Source: Clostridia bacterium (GTDB lineage Bacteria; Bacillota; Clostridia; Oscillospirales; Acutalibacteraceae). Taken from it: a DNA stretch of 64,000 nt. A program made the position numbers and the translations under genes. The stretch spans positions 1-64,000 of the forward strand of contig JAFYGK010000022.1 of NCBI GenBank assembly GCA_017543285.1, read 5' to 3'. The notes under the pieces are model-generated. The model saw nothing but the letters and a program-made list of their open reading frames with translations, made no database searches and was not told the origin of the DNA. Below, piece by piece: positions 25,793 to 37,515 of the stretch. Position 1 is the stretch's first letter, and the number at the start of each line of letters is the position of its first letter.

Positions 25793-25906
25793 GTGCTCAC
25801 TGACCTTTTCTTCATTTTGTATCAGTATAACACATTACGGCAAAAAATTAAATAGCTATTTTGTTGTAATATCCCTTTTGCGAAGCTAAGGAAAAACGGC
25901 AAAGAA

Positions 25907-25938
25907 AAAGACGGGTGCTTATTTGAGCATCCGTCTTT
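25907..25938 (-). terminator. Terminator of tRNA-Leu copy 1
   Basis: AAAGACGGGTGCT pairs with AGCATCCGTCTTT, one mismatch, with a minus-strand T-run (TTTTTC). Confidence 0.75.
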
Positions 25939-25944
25939 ATTCAG

Positions 25945-26025
25945 TGCGGCGAATGGGACTTGAACCCATACGTCTTGGACACACGCCCCTCAAACGTGCC
26001 TGTCTGCCTATTCCAGCACCGCCGC
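25945..26025 (-). tRNA. tRNA-Leu (anticodon GAG), copy 1
   Basis: 81-base class II tRNA. Acceptor arm GCGGCGG pairs with TCGCCGC, A73 is present, the anticodon loop is TTGAGGG (GAG), there is a long variable arm and the T-loop is TTCAAGT. No encoded CCA. Identical in sequence to the copy at 27011-27091. Confidence 0.93.
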
Positions 26026-26040
26026 TTAACAACGTATGAT

Positions 26041-26069
26041 ATTATAGCAGAACAAAATGAAAATGTCAA
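26041..26069 (-). promoter_or_regulatory. Promoter of tRNA-Leu copy 1
   Basis: On the minus strand TTGACA (26064-26069), 17-base spacer, TATAAT (26041-26046). Both hexamers perfect. Confidence 0.85.
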
Positions 26070-26087
26070 TACCCGGCGAAGAGGAAA

Positions 26088-26435
26088 TTACATATTTTGC
26101 GAAAACTCCGCCGTGATTTGGATCCTTCCTGTAATGTGACTGTTAAATTCTTCAAGCTGACCGGCAGGTATCCAAAGCTCCTGATGGTGATCCTTGCCGA
26201 CAGTATGTATTTCAAGCTTGCCGATATACTCATCGTCTATCTCAAACCGCGTTACATATCCCTTGTGGTCATCGTTGAATTTTACATTCCATTGCGACGC
26301 AATTTCAGCGGCGTATCGCTCGTTTAAAACCGGATAAAATATCGGCCGTCCAGGAAGCCTCGGCGGAAATTTTGTGTATTCGCTCTGCTTTATAAGGTCA
26401 GGCTCGCCCGTTCCGACAGGTCTGTAAAGTATCAT
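26088..26435 (-). CDS. Crystallin-J1-like small protein (ADP-ribosylation/crystallin J1 family label)
   Basis: 115 residues. The pattern L-Y-R-P-V-G near the start, FPPRLPGRPIFYPVLNERYA (about 23-42), GYVTRF and ELWIPAGQLEEFN matches a compact family usually labelled ADP-ribosylation/crystallin J1, though the enzymatic claim is unproven. Probably cytosolic. The ribosome binding site is weak (GTGATGA). Just downstream of the ybaK-like gene and between two identical tRNA-Leu genes. Confidence 0.7.
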   Translation of the reverse strand: MILYRPVGTGEPDLIKQSEYTKFPPRLPGRPIFYPVLNERYAAEIASQWNVKFNDDHKGYVTRFEIDDEYIGKLEIHTVGKDHHQELWIPAGQLEEFNSHITGRIQITAEFSQNM

Positions 26436-26450
26436 TGAGTCATCACACTT

Positions 26451-26915
26451 TTAATAAATGCACACGTCTGTCCATCCCCTGCTGTTCGACAGCTTTTCCA
26501 GCTCCTCCGGAGTCAGCTCCACCATGCTGTTGCCGTTTCCGCAGGCAGGATAGATGATTTCAAACCGCCTGAGCGATTCGTCCAGATAAACGTCCACACC
26601 GTCCTTTATTCCGAACGGGCAGACGCCGCCGACGTCGTGTCCGATAAGCCCGCAGACCTCTTCCCTTTTGAGCATGGTCGCCTTAACTCCGAAAAACGCC
26701 TTGTATTTTGAGTTGCTCACCTTTGCGTCTCCTGCGCAGACAATCATAACCGGTCTGCCGTTGACCTTAAAGGTGAGCGACTTCGCGATCCTCGCCGGTT
26801 GTGTGCCGATGGCAACTGCAGCAAGCTCTACCGTCGCGCTGGAAAGCTCAAATGTGTGTATTCTGTCCTCATAGCCCAGATTTGTAAGATATGCCCTCGC
26901 GTTTTCAAGCGCCAT
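26451..26915 (-). CDS. ybaK: YbaK/EbsC-type aminoacyl-tRNA deacylase
   Basis: 154 residues of the INS/YbaK editing-domain superfamily: AKSLTFKVNGRPVMIVCAGD (about 44-63, with the catalytic-type lysine), VGGVCPFG (about 94-101) and the Y-P-A-C-G-N segment near residue 123. Members hydrolyse mischarged Cys-, Pro- or Ser-tRNA in trans. AAGGAAG lies upstream of the ATG. Its genomic position beside tRNA genes is suggestive but not proof of a tRNA substrate. Confidence 0.88.
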   Translation of the reverse strand: MALENARAYLTNLGYEDRIHTFELSSATVELAAVAIGTQPARIAKSLTFKVNGRPVMIVCAGDAKVSNSKYKAFFGVKATMLKREEVCGLIGHDVGGVCPFGIKDGVDVYLDESLRRFEIIYPACGNGNSMVELTPEELEKLSNSRGWTDVCIY

Positions 26916-26976
26916 TTAACATACTTCCTTAAATCGGTATTGTCCGGTACGCTTATCCCGGAAAATGCAGCGTAAA

Positions 26977-27005
26977 AAAGAGATCGCCGCTGTGACGATC
27001 TCTTT
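26977..27005 (-). terminator. Terminator of tRNA-Leu copy 2
   Basis: AAAGAGATCG pairs perfectly with CGATCTCTTT around a nine-base loop, followed on the minus strand by TTTTTT. Confidence 0.75.
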
Positions 27006-27010
27006 CAAAG

Positions 27011-27091
27011 TGCGGCGAATGGGACTTGAACCCATACGTCTTGGACACACGCCCCTCAAACGTGCCTGTCTGCCTATTCCAGCACCGCCGC
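27011..27091 (-). tRNA. tRNA-Leu (anticodon GAG), copy 2
   Basis: Base-for-base identical to the tRNA at 25945-26025, including eight 5'-flanking bases. It has its own promoter and terminator. The copies lie in direct orientation, 985 bases apart. Confidence 0.93.
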
Positions 27092-27106
27092 TTAACAACA
27101 AAAATT

Positions 27107-27135
27107 ATTATAGCAGGGCGCAGGACGAAAGTCAA
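27107..27135 (-). promoter_or_regulatory. Promoter of tRNA-Leu copy 2
   Basis: Minus strand TTGACT (27130-27135), 17-base spacer, TATAAT (27107-27112). Confidence 0.8.
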
Positions 27136-27208
27136 CATTTTTTTGGAAATTTCCGCAATCGGTTTAGTCCGACCGGATTTTACGGCATATATAGCCCGGC
27201 TGCAAGAG

Positions 27209-27823
27209 TCATTTTACCTCAACTATTTTTATTTCTCCGCAGCCGTCGGCGCCGTTTGAGATTATCTCCTTGATCTGCACCGCCTGATTTGCCGTCAGCC
27301 CTTCCGACTGCACGACGACGTTTGCGTTTTCTCCGTCCAGATAAACCATGCAGTCCTTAAAGCCCTTTGCCTTTATCAGATTTTCCATATTCGCCTCCCG
27401 CTCTGCCCTTTCTGCGGTCTTTGCCGCCAGAAGGGCCGCCTCGTTCTTTGCTTTTTCGCTCAGTTCGGCATTGCCCAAGGTTTCTTTTATGGTGCTGAGC
27501 GCTTTTTCTCTCGCCGTGTCACGGTTAAGCCGCGCCTGCGAAAAATACTCTTCCGACGGCGTTTCTGACTGCACCGCATCCGGTCTTGCAACTCCCGGGA
27601 CCGAAGAAGCGTTCACAAAGGTCGCTTCGCCGTAATACTTCTCCGCATTTGCCATCGCGGCGTCCTCCGCCATGACCCTTTGCGCATGAAGGCTTTCTTC
27701 GGTGTCGCTCAGCTTCTGATTAATAAATATTGCCACGCCCATCACCGCAATGAACAAAGCTGCTACAGCGGCATAACCCTTCTTCACTTTTTTTGCGCCG
27801 ACCGCCTGTTTTGTGTCTTTCAT
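27209..27823 (-). CDS. spoIIIAH: Stage III sporulation protein AH
   Basis: 204 residues: cytoplasmic N-terminus, one membrane helix (about 19-35), a long charged coiled-coil-like region (about 95-150), and a C-terminal ring-forming domain ending with QSEGLTANQAVQIKEIISNG. SpoIIIAH in the mother-cell membrane binds forespore SpoIIQ and forms the channel ring between the two cells. GGAGGA precedes the ATG. Last gene of the spoIIIA operon. No spoIIQ gene is in the window. Confidence 0.93.
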   Translation of the reverse strand: MKDTKQAVGAKKVKKGYAAVAALFIAVMGVAIFINQKLSDTEESLHAQRVMAEDAAMANAEKYYGEATFVNASSVPGVARPDAVQSETPSEEYFSQARLNRDTAREKALSTIKETLGNAELSEKAKNEAALLAAKTAERAEREANMENLIKAKGFKDCMVYLDGENANVVVQSEGLTANQAVQIKEIISNGADGCGEIKIVEVK

Positions 27824-27892
27824 ATCTTCCTCCGTATTCTGAATGTTGATTTCTTATAGATTATATGTTTTGTTCTTTTCCGATTATTCCGA

Positions 27893-28471
27893 TCATCCCG
27901 ACGGCACTACGCACACTCTGCTTGACGGAATATCAAGCGCAGTCGTCACTGCGCGCGTCACCCTTTCCTTTACCGAAGCGACGGAGCCGCCGGAGCATAC
28001 GATTATCACTCCCTTTACCGCCGGCTGCATTTCGGTCGAGACAAGAGCCTGCTTGCCGCTGCCCGAATCGACGACGACAATTTCCCTTTGCTCCTTGTAT
28101 TTTTCATTCGCAGACTTGCCCGGGTCGTTCTGTGTCTGTGTCTCTATACTGTTATCGGTAGCGTAAATATATTTTATCCCGGTTTCCAGGGTCACCATGA
28201 CCTGCGCGTCTCCCGCTCCGCTGATTGACGACACTATGTCGCCAAGGCGTTCCTCAAGCCTTTGCTCAAGATCGTATGAGTCTGTTGTTTGTTTTGCTTC
28301 CGTGTCGTCTTTTTTGCCGCAGCTCGGAATAAGCGTGGATAAAAAAATCAGCGCGATTCCGGCAAAGCCCAGGATCAGTATAAGCCTGCGTCCTTTTTCT
28401 CCCTTTAACATTTCGCGGATTTTATCCATTTGCGGCAGCTTAAAGCCGCTCCAGGGCATTTTTTTACTCAT
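27893..28471 (-). CDS. spoIIIAG: Stage III sporulation protein AG
   Basis: 192 residues from ATG 28471 (AAGGAG upstream; the frame extends to 28576 but into spoIIIAF). One membrane helix (about 25-43), then a ring-building domain with ERLGDIVSSISGAGDAQVMVTLE (about 73-95) and the C-terminal VKGVIIVCSGG segment. SpoIIIAG forms a large ring in the intermembrane space. Overlaps spoIIIAF by eight bases. Confidence 0.94.
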   Translation of the reverse strand: MSKKMPWSGFKLPQMDKIREMLKGEKGRRLILILGFAGIALIFLSTLIPSCGKKDDTEAKQTTDSYDLEQRLEERLGDIVSSISGAGDAQVMVTLETGIKYIYATDNSIETQTQNDPGKSANEKYKEQREIVVVDSGSGKQALVSTEMQPAVKGVIIVCSGGSVASVKERVTRAVTTALDIPSSRVCVVPSG

Positions 28472-28949
28472 AAAACCGATTCTCCTTGATATCCACCTGC
28501 GGCGTACAGCCGTATGTCCGGCAGAAGAGCGCCGACAATTCCGCCGCTCTTCCGGCGTCCCGACTGTCCAGCGCAAGATATATTTCGCTGACGTCGATCC
28601 TGCCGTTTTGTTCCTTCAGCAAAAAACCTACTTCAAAACCCTCGCATCCTTTTTCCGAGAGCAGTTCGGCGGCGCTTTTCTCCAGACGGGTTTTTATCTC
28701 ATTCATCACTAGCTCGTCCGTAAAGCCTGCCGCCTGCGATACGGTATTATCCGTCCGCAGCATCAGACCGGCGGTTTCTGTTTCGGGCAAAAGATTGATC
28801 AGCGGCATCGCAACGCAGATAAGGAAGAAACATGATACGGTTATCCTCATCATTCTTTCCTGCGCGCTGTTCGGCACGAGCATCAGCGCCGCTGTGCAGA
28901 CCGCCGCGGCGGCGCAGCCAGATACTGCCCACTGTGCTATTGCCTGCAT
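28464..28949 (-). CDS. spoIIIAF: Stage III sporulation protein AF
   Basis: 161 residues: two N-terminal membrane helices (about 8-27 and 34-53) separated by a short loop, then a soluble C-terminal domain ending with the C-x-x-T-Y-G-C segment. Component of the SpoIIIA channel complex, position six of eight in the operon. Length is at the short end for the family. Confidence 0.9.
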   Translation of the reverse strand: MQAIAQWAVSGCAAAAVCTAALMLVPNSAQERMMRITVSCFFLICVAMPLINLLPETETAGLMLRTDNTVSQAAGFTDELVMNEIKTRLEKSAAELLSEKGCEGFEVGFLLKEQNGRIDVSEIYLALDSRDAGRAAELSALFCRTYGCTPQVDIKENRFYE

Positions 28950-28980
28950 TTTTCCACCTTCCCTGTGTATTTTGTTTTTG

Positions 28981-30138
28981 TCATATATCAGCTGACGCCT
29001 TCAGCATCAGAGCGGTGCATATTATTATCAGCAGCGCGTAGCAGGCTATAACCGCCAGGATCACCGAAACGGCCGAAGAAGCTGATTTTAATACAGAGGC
29101 GATTTTGCGGTGTCCCATAAGGGCTCCGACCGATGATGCAAGACCGAGCAGAGCTTTCCAGCATAAAAGCTCTATCAGATACGGAAGAAATATCGCGGCG
29201 ATGATAACTATGCCTGCTGAACCGACTGTCGTTTTTACCAGATTTAATCCGGAAAAAACCGTTGCCATGGCTTCTGAGACGGCTCCCCCGACAACGGGAA
29301 GCGCAGATGAGGCAAAGAATTTGGCCGATTTGAGCGCCACCGAATCGGCGGAGGCGCCTACCGCGCCCTGTATGGTCATAAGCCCCACATATATGGTCAT
29401 TATCAGCCCCAGCGACCATGTCACCGTTTTGGAAAGGCATTTTGATATTGCTCCGAAGTCGAGCGCTTCGGACAGCGCGCACATGAGCGAAACGGCGAAG
29501 CAGATCACGTTCAACGGTATTATCACGTCTCTTGCAAAGGCGGACACCGCGTGGGAAGCGCCGAATAAAATCGAGCTGTATACGGCGCTCGCGGCGCCTG
29601 CCGAAGAAAAAACCATCAGCGCCGCAAACGCGGGTATATATGCGTCAAGAAATATCGAACAGCTTTCCACCGTCCTTGTGCAGTCGCTGATAATCCCTGT
29701 CACCGGAACGATCAGCACTGCCGCCGTACAAAGAACCGAAACCGTTCCGAAGGTTTTGTCCAGCGTGCCGCCCAGCGTTGACTTTTTCATGGAATCAAGC
29801 ATTGAATAAATAAGGATTATTCCGATGACGGCGCAGCATGTTCTCACCGGCTGCGTCGCCTTCCCCTTAACGGTATCGGTAATCTTTCTGAATATATCGT
29901 CCGCGCTCATGCTCAGGATTTCGCCCGGCTTGATTTCATCCGCACCTACGTCGTACAATATTTCCTTTGTCTCGTCAGTCAGTCCGTCCGTAAGGCCATC
30001 CGCTCCGATGATCGCCATCTGCTCATCGTAATAATCGTCTATATTGCCGCTGAACGCTTGCGCGGTAAAGCAGAATGTGATCGGCAGAATCATTATCAGC
30101 GCCAGTAAAGCAGCTCTTTTCACGCTTTTTATAATCAT
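28981..30138 (-). CDS. spoIIIAE: Stage III sporulation protein AE
   Basis: 385 residues from ATG 30138. N-terminal signal-like helix (about 8-28), a short soluble part (ILYDVGADEIKPGEILSM), then about seven to eight hydrophobic helices with GAVGASADSVALKSAKF near residue 245. This is the polytopic subunit of the channel. The frame is open 60 codons further upstream, but that overlaps spoIIIAD and has no ribosome binding site or sensible protein. Confidence 0.94.
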   Translation of the reverse strand: MIIKSVKRAALLALIMILPITFCFTAQAFSGNIDDYYDEQMAIIGADGLTDGLTDETKEILYDVGADEIKPGEILSMSADDIFRKITDTVKGKATQPVRTCCAVIGIILIYSMLDSMKKSTLGGTLDKTFGTVSVLCTAAVLIVPVTGIISDCTRTVESCSIFLDAYIPAFAALMVFSSAGAASAVYSSILFGASHAVSAFARDVIIPLNVICFAVSLMCALSEALDFGAISKCLSKTVTWSLGLIMTIYVGLMTIQGAVGASADSVALKSAKFFASSALPVVGGAVSEAMATVFSGLNLVKTTVGSAGIVIIAAIFLPYLIELLCWKALLGLASSVGALMGHRKIASVLKSASSAVSVILAVIACYALLIIICTALMLKASADI

Positions 30139-30146
30139 TGCATTAT

Positions 30147-30536
30147 CTACATCTTTATCAGTGATATTACAGTTTCGACAAGCTGCTCCAGCATGGGCAG
30201 CGTCATTATGGCAATTGTGACTTTTCCGGCAGTTTCTATTTTGTTTCCAAGAGAGCTTTCTCCGGCGTCGCGGCAGCTGTCCGACGCCATCTGAGCAATA
30301 AAGCAGATGCCGAGACATTTCAAAAGGATCTCTGTGTACCGTCCGGAAACTCCCGTCTGCTCGGCAAGGGCGGTTATATGTCCGATCTCAGGCGAAATAA
30401 GACCTGCAACAAAAAGAATAATTATCACGCCTGCCGTAAGAGAAATGAGCAGCGACAGCTCGGGATTTTGTTTTTTGAGCAGCACGGAGGTCATCGCAGC
30501 GATTACGGCGACTCCGGTAACGGCAAATACGCTCAT
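30147..30536 (-). CDS. spoIIIAD: Stage III sporulation protein AD
   Basis: 129 residues with four hydrophobic helices, including LLKKQNPELSLLISLTAGVI near the start and the conserved LKCLGICFIAQMASDSCRDAGE (about 78-99). Typical SpoIIIAD. Overlaps spoIIIAC by four bases (ATGA). Confidence 0.95.
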   Translation of the reverse strand: MSVFAVTGVAVIAAMTSVLLKKQNPELSLLISLTAGVIIILFVAGLISPEIGHITALAEQTGVSGRYTEILLKCLGICFIAQMASDSCRDAGESSLGNKIETAGKVTIAIMTLPMLEQLVETVISLIKM

Positions 30537-30727
30537 AGCCCAAACACCGATTTTACCGTGTTGAACAGATCGCTTATCTCGTAAACGATCATTCCCAAAA
30601 CAACAATCAGCCCCGCCAGGGTGGTCAGCATCGCCTGTTCCTCTCTGCCCGACCGTATAAGCACCTGATTGAGCACCGCGACAATAATGCCGATGGCAGC
30701 TATTTTAAATATGAGGTCAATGTCCAT
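30533..30727 (-). CDS. spoIIIAC: Stage III sporulation protein AC
   Basis: 64-residue protein with two membrane helices joined by a short loop with SGREEQAML, as expected for SpoIIIAC. GGAGG precedes its start. Small but unmistakable from its place between AB and AD. Confidence 0.95.
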   Translation of the reverse strand: MDIDLIFKIAAIGIIVAVLNQVLIRSGREEQAMLTTLAGLIVVLGMIVYEISDLFNTVKSVFGL

Positions 30728-30773
30728 TAAATTCTTTGTCCTCCGCCGTTTTGATCCTTTCGGGCAGACAAGG

Positions 30774-31280
30774 TCATATAAACAATATGAACGCCGCTGC
30801 CGCTGCCAGCAGGCCGAGCCTTATCGCCATGCGCCCTTTCGAGCTTTCCTGCTCCCTTGCCTCGTTAAGCTGATTTAAAAACAATTCGCCATAGTATTTA
30901 CAGCATTTTATGTCGCTCTCCGCATCGCTTCTGCCTATGGTGCCGCTAAATTCCGCGAGAGCATTTATCTCCTCACCGGTCAGCGAGCTTTCGCAATGAT
31001 CGCAGCATTCGCGCATGGCAGCCGGAAAGGGATGTCCGTTGCTTACCATATCCGCGCAGCATGAAATTACCGGACAATCATCCTCCCTGTTGATCCGGAC
31101 GAAGTCCAGGATTATTTCCGACGTCGGTTCCGCGCAGTATCTTATCTGCGATTCAAAGAAATCCAGCAGCTTTTTTACCTGCGTCAGCTCTTTGCTCCTG
31201 CATTTATATGTGTTCATTCTCTTGATTGAAACTCCAACGCAGCAGAGCATGACGAGTATTATTCCGCAAAGCTTTATCAT
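30774..31280 (-). CDS. spoIIIAB: Stage III sporulation protein AB
   Basis: 168 residues: N-terminal and C-terminal hydrophobic helices flank a helical soluble domain (about 25-145) with E-S-Q-I-R-Y-C-A-E-P, similar to the GspF-like SpoIIIAB fold. Its start overlaps the end of spoIIIAA by four bases (ATGA). Thought to work with the ATPase SpoIIIAA. Confidence 0.93.
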   Translation of the reverse strand: MIKLCGIILVMLCCVGVSIKRMNTYKCRSKELTQVKKLLDFFESQIRYCAEPTSEIILDFVRINREDDCPVISCCADMVSNGHPFPAAMRECCDHCESSLTGEEINALAEFSGTIGRSDAESDIKCCKYYGELFLNQLNEAREQESSKGRMAIRLGLLAAAAAFILFI

Positions 31281-32230
31281 ATTATCCCACCGACGTCGTC
31301 AACGCTGTATATCGCAGCCGTTTCGCCGGGAGTCGCCCTCGATTTGAGCAGCACTATCCTTTTGAAAACGCCCGTCCCGATCAGCCGCCGCACTACAGGA
31401 CGGATTTTTAACTCCCTCAGACTGCCCGCATGCGCTGTCACAATAAACTTAGCGCCCGAATTCATGCCCTGCTCAATTGCCGAAACCTCCTCTGCGGAGC
31501 AAATCTCATCGCACACCACAATCTCTGAAGAAAGGCTCCGCACTGCGTGTTCGATGCCGATGTGTTTGGGGTATCCGGACAGAATATCGCAGCTTATTCC
31601 CATATCGAATCCCGGTTCCGCATTCGCGCAGGACGCTATCTCGCAGCGCTCGTCGACAACGCCGGTCCTGACATATCTCCCTAAAGCTCCCGAACAAAGC
31701 TGCCGTACCGCGTCTCGCAGGATCGTTGTTTTTCCGCAGCCGGGAGGACCTGCAAGAATGAGTGAATCAAAATCGCTCCGCAGCAGTCCTATAAGCCCGT
31801 CCGCGCAGCCGTAAACCTGCTTTGCTATTCTCAGATTAATCGAGGATATTTCTCTTATCGTCCTGATGCCGCCGTTCTCTGTAACCGCTGTTCCGCATAT
31901 GCCCGCCCTGTGTCCGCTTTTCAGGGTAATATAGCCCTCTTTGATCTCATTCTGGAAGCTGAACACCGAATAATCGCACAGCATGGAAAAAACCGACTGC
32001 AGCTCACGGCCGGACAGGGTCAGACAATCCTCCGGAGGGATCCTTCCCGTTTTGCCGCCGCTGTCCGGAAAATACGCCCGGTCCCTGCATAATATCATTA
32101 CGGGACGCCCGGCGTATAATCTTATTTCCTGCGCGTCGTCCGCTATCGCTTCATCGACAAGCCTTAGCGGTCTCAGCATGTCGGTTTTTAAGCAGTCGAT
32201 CAGCGAAAGATACCCGCCGTTTGTTTTCAT
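31277..32230 (-). CDS. spoIIIAA: Stage III sporulation protein AA (ATPase)
   Basis: 317 residues from ATG 32230, which has GGAGG upstream; 15 codons of open frame before it are not used. A secretion-ATPase-like protein with Walker A AGPPGCGKTT (about 160-169), Walker B-like EIVVCDEIC (about 236-244) and a preceding RAGICG strand. It powers the SpoIIIA-SpoIIQ complex from the mother-cell side. First gene of the eight-gene operon, preceded by a sigma-E-like promoter. Confidence 0.96.
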   Translation of the reverse strand: MKTNGGYLSLIDCLKTDMLRPLRLVDEAIADDAQEIRLYAGRPVMILCRDRAYFPDSGGKTGRIPPEDCLTLSGRELQSVFSMLCDYSVFSFQNEIKEGYITLKSGHRAGICGTAVTENGGIRTIREISSINLRIAKQVYGCADGLIGLLRSDFDSLILAGPPGCGKTTILRDAVRQLCSGALGRYVRTGVVDERCEIASCANAEPGFDMGISCDILSGYPKHIGIEHAVRSLSSEIVVCDEICSAEEVSAIEQGMNSGAKFIVTAHAGSLRELKIRPVVRRLIGTGVFKRIVLLKSRATPGETAAIYSVDDVGGII

Positions 32231-32258
32231 GGTCTTGTCCTCCGTTTTGCGTTCGCTA

Positions 32259-32288
32259 ATTACTATGCCTTGCATCGGGCGGATATTC
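32259..32288 (-). promoter_or_regulatory. Sigma-E-like promoter of the spoIIIA operon
   Basis: Minus strand -35 GAATATC (32282-32288) and -10 CATAGTAAT (32259-32267), 14 bases apart, against the consensus KMATATT-N14-CATACAMT. The position, about 30 bases before spoIIIAA, and the known mother-cell expression of this operon support it. Confidence 0.65.
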
Positions 32289-32377
32289 CCCCCTCGCGCC
32301 GAAGCAAGCCGGAATAGATTTTGACCCGGCGCAATATATATGCATAAAAGTAAAACCGAAGGGAATGAAACGAAAAC

Positions 32378-35396
<3,019 letters not shown>

Positions 35397-35426
35397 CGCT
35401 TAAATCCGAAAACGGGGAATAGCAAA

Positions 35427-36665
35427 ATGAAAAAGTCAAAAAGAACAGATCTTATAGCGTGGATACTGACCGTTGTCCTCTCGATTGTTTTTGTCGTCGC
35501 CGGCAACCGTATCGCCGGACGGGATATGAATATTTTCCAGAATTTCAGCATAATCAGCGTCAAGGCAAGGGTCGTAGACGTTGCGGACAGGACCGACGAC
35601 ATATATACGATAAACGGCGAAAACTATACGGAGAGCACGCTCATCACCTTCACGGCGGAAATTCTCAACGGAGACATGAAGGGACAGACGGTTGACGCCG
35701 TTCAGCAGATAGATCACGACGTTGATATCGGGACCGCTGACGTTAAGAAGGGCGACAGGATCGTTCTCTACCGGGGCGACACGCTCGTTGACGGAATTGA
35801 GTGGTCTTTCGGAGAATTTGTCAGGATAGACAAGATTATTATTATGGTCGCGGTTTTTTTCCTGCTGCTCATTGTCTTCGGCGGAAAAAAAGGGGTCAAC
35901 ACTATTATTTCTCTTATTTTCACCTGCCTTGCCGTTTTTCTGGTATTTGTCCCGTCGGTGCTCAGCGGATACAATATCTATGTCTCAACCGTGATAATAT
36001 GCGTTTTTACCATAATAATGACACTGATCCTCACAAACGGTGTAAACCGCAAAACAGCCTCCACGATCTTAGGCTGTACCTTCGGCGTACTGACCGCCGC
36101 CGGACTGTTTTTGCTGTGCGATATGGCGCTCAGGCTGACAGGCTTTATCAGTGAAAGCTCCATGTACCTGCTCATGCTCAAACCGGACAACCCCATCAGC
36201 CTGAAGGCTGTTATTTTCGGCGGCGTCGTGATCGGCGCAATGGGCGCCGTTATGGACGTAGCGATGGATATTTCCTCTTCGCTGTATGAGGTGAAACGGC
36301 ACGCGCCCGGCATTTCCTTCGGAGAGCTTGTGAAAAGCGGCATAAGGATAGGACGCGACATCATGGGCACCATGGCAAACACCCTTGTGCTGGCCTATAT
36401 CGGCAGCTCGCTGACCACCGTTTTGCTGCTTATCACCTACGCGACCTCGGTAACCGAGCTTTTCAACCGGGAGGAGATCATAACCGAGTTCACTCAGGCG
36501 ATAATCGGCAGCACCGCCATTTTGCTCACGGTGCCTCTTACGGCAATAGTGTGCGGTTTGCTTTACGGCCGGCTGAAGGCGAAGGATTTCATGCCTGACA
36601 AGGAAGAGGATGAAGAGATCGAGATTCCCGAGCCGCTGATCCCTATGGACAGATTTATAAAATAG
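35427..36665 (+). CDS. YibE/F-like multipass membrane protein
   Basis: 412 residues: an N-terminal membrane helix, an extracytoplasmic beta-rich domain (about 35-125; YTESTLITFTAEILNGDMKGQ), then roughly seven membrane helices (about 130-395) with GAMGAVMDVAMDISSSLYEV, the signature region of the YibE/F family. Transport or regulatory role unknown. Short charged C-terminal tail. ATG follows GGGGAA by six bases. Confidence 0.85.
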   Translation: MKKSKRTDLIAWILTVVLSIVFVVAGNRIAGRDMNIFQNFSIISVKARVVDVADRTDDIYTINGENYTESTLITFTAEILNGDMKGQTVDAVQQIDHDVDIGTADVKKGDRIVLYRGDTLVDGIEWSFGEFVRIDKIIIMVAVFFLLLIVFGGKKGVNTIISLIFTCLAVFLVFVPSVLSGYNIYVSTVIICVFTIIMTLILTNGVNRKTASTILGCTFGVLTAAGLFLLCDMALRLTGFISESSMYLLMLKPDNPISLKAVIFGGVVIGAMGAVMDVAMDISSSLYEVKRHAPGISFGELVKSGIRIGRDIMGTMANTLVLAYIGSSLTTVLLLITYATSVTELFNREEIITEFTQAIIGSTAILLTVPLTAIVCGLLYGRLKAKDFMPDKEEDEEIEIPEPLIPMDRFIK

Positions 36666-36680
36666 CGTTTACCGGCGCCA

Positions 36681-36716
36681 AAAAAGGCTGAGAGAACAAT
36701 TTCTCTCAGCCTTTTT
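36681..36716. terminator. Bidirectional terminator after the YibE/F gene
   Basis: AAAAAGGCTGAGAGAA pairs with its exact complement around a CAAT loop, ending in TTTTT. The converging amidohydrolase gene ends 14 bases beyond. Confidence 0.85.
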
Positions 36717-36729
36717 ATCGGCTTTGCTG

Positions 36730-37515
36730 TTACAGTTTCAGTATTGTCCTGGCGTTTGAGTAAAAGATCTTTTCCAGCCAGTCGTCGCTCAGACCCATGG
36801 TCTGAAGGTTATTGACCTCATCCACACTGCTCCACATGGGGAAATCGGTGCCGAAAACAAGCCTGTCCGGACCGTATTTCAGGATCAGCCGCTTCATTCT
36901 GTCCGCGCCGATAAAACCGAACGTGCTTGAAGTATCCATATAGCAGCTGCACCGCATCATATAAGGAACCGCTTCGTCCCAGATTCCCCAGCCGCCAAAA
37001 TGAGCGGCGATAACCGTCAGGTCGGGAAACTGCTTAAGTATATTCAGAACGCGCTCCGGATGAGAATAGGTGTATCGGAAATCGCCCGTATGAAACAGGA
37101 TGGGCATTCTGCCCTCACAGGCCTCATAGATAGGCAGGGCGCATTTGTCGTCAATGTTGAATTTCTGGAAATCGGGATGCAGCTTTACCCCGCGGAGACC
37201 CAGTGAAATCATTCTGTCAACCTCGGCGGGGATATCCTCCACGTCGGGATGGAGCGTACCGAATCCGACAAACCTTTCCTCCTGCCTGCACTGCGAGGAG
37301 ATAAAATCATTAATACTGTGCACCTGCGCGGCGGTTGTGGCAACCGACTGAACGAGATATTTGCCGATTCCGGCTTTTTCTCCGGTTTCAACCAGAGTGT
37401 CGGTGGTTCCGACCTTGCACATGCCCACATTGTAAAACTCGCCTATGCTCTTTGTCGCCTTCATCGCGATTTTTTCAGGATAAATGTGATTGTGGAAATC
37501 AATTATCATACTCAA
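36730..37515 (-). CDS. Amidohydrolase-family (COG2159-type) metal-dependent hydrolase
   Basis: 261-residue TIM-barrel protein. Metal-binding features are DFHNH (about 6-10), GVKLHPDFQ (about 104-112), LFHTGD (about 140), AAHFGG (about 170) and FGTDFPMWS (about 220). This is the arrangement of the amidohydrolase_2 group (decarboxylases and hydrolases such as ACMSD-like enzymes). The substrate is unknown. It stands alone. The ATG two codons downstream is also possible. Confidence 0.85.
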   Translation of the reverse strand: MSMIIDFHNHIYPEKIAMKATKSIGEFYNVGMCKVGTTDTLVETGEKAGIGKYLVQSVATTAAQVHSINDFISSQCRQEERFVGFGTLHPDVEDIPAEVDRMISLGLRGVKLHPDFQKFNIDDKCALPIYEACEGRMPILFHTGDFRYTYSHPERVLNILKQFPDLTVIAAHFGGWGIWDEAVPYMMRCSCYMDTSSTFGFIGADRMKRLILKYGPDRLVFGTDFPMWSSVDEVNNLQTMGLSDDWLEKIFYSNARTILKL

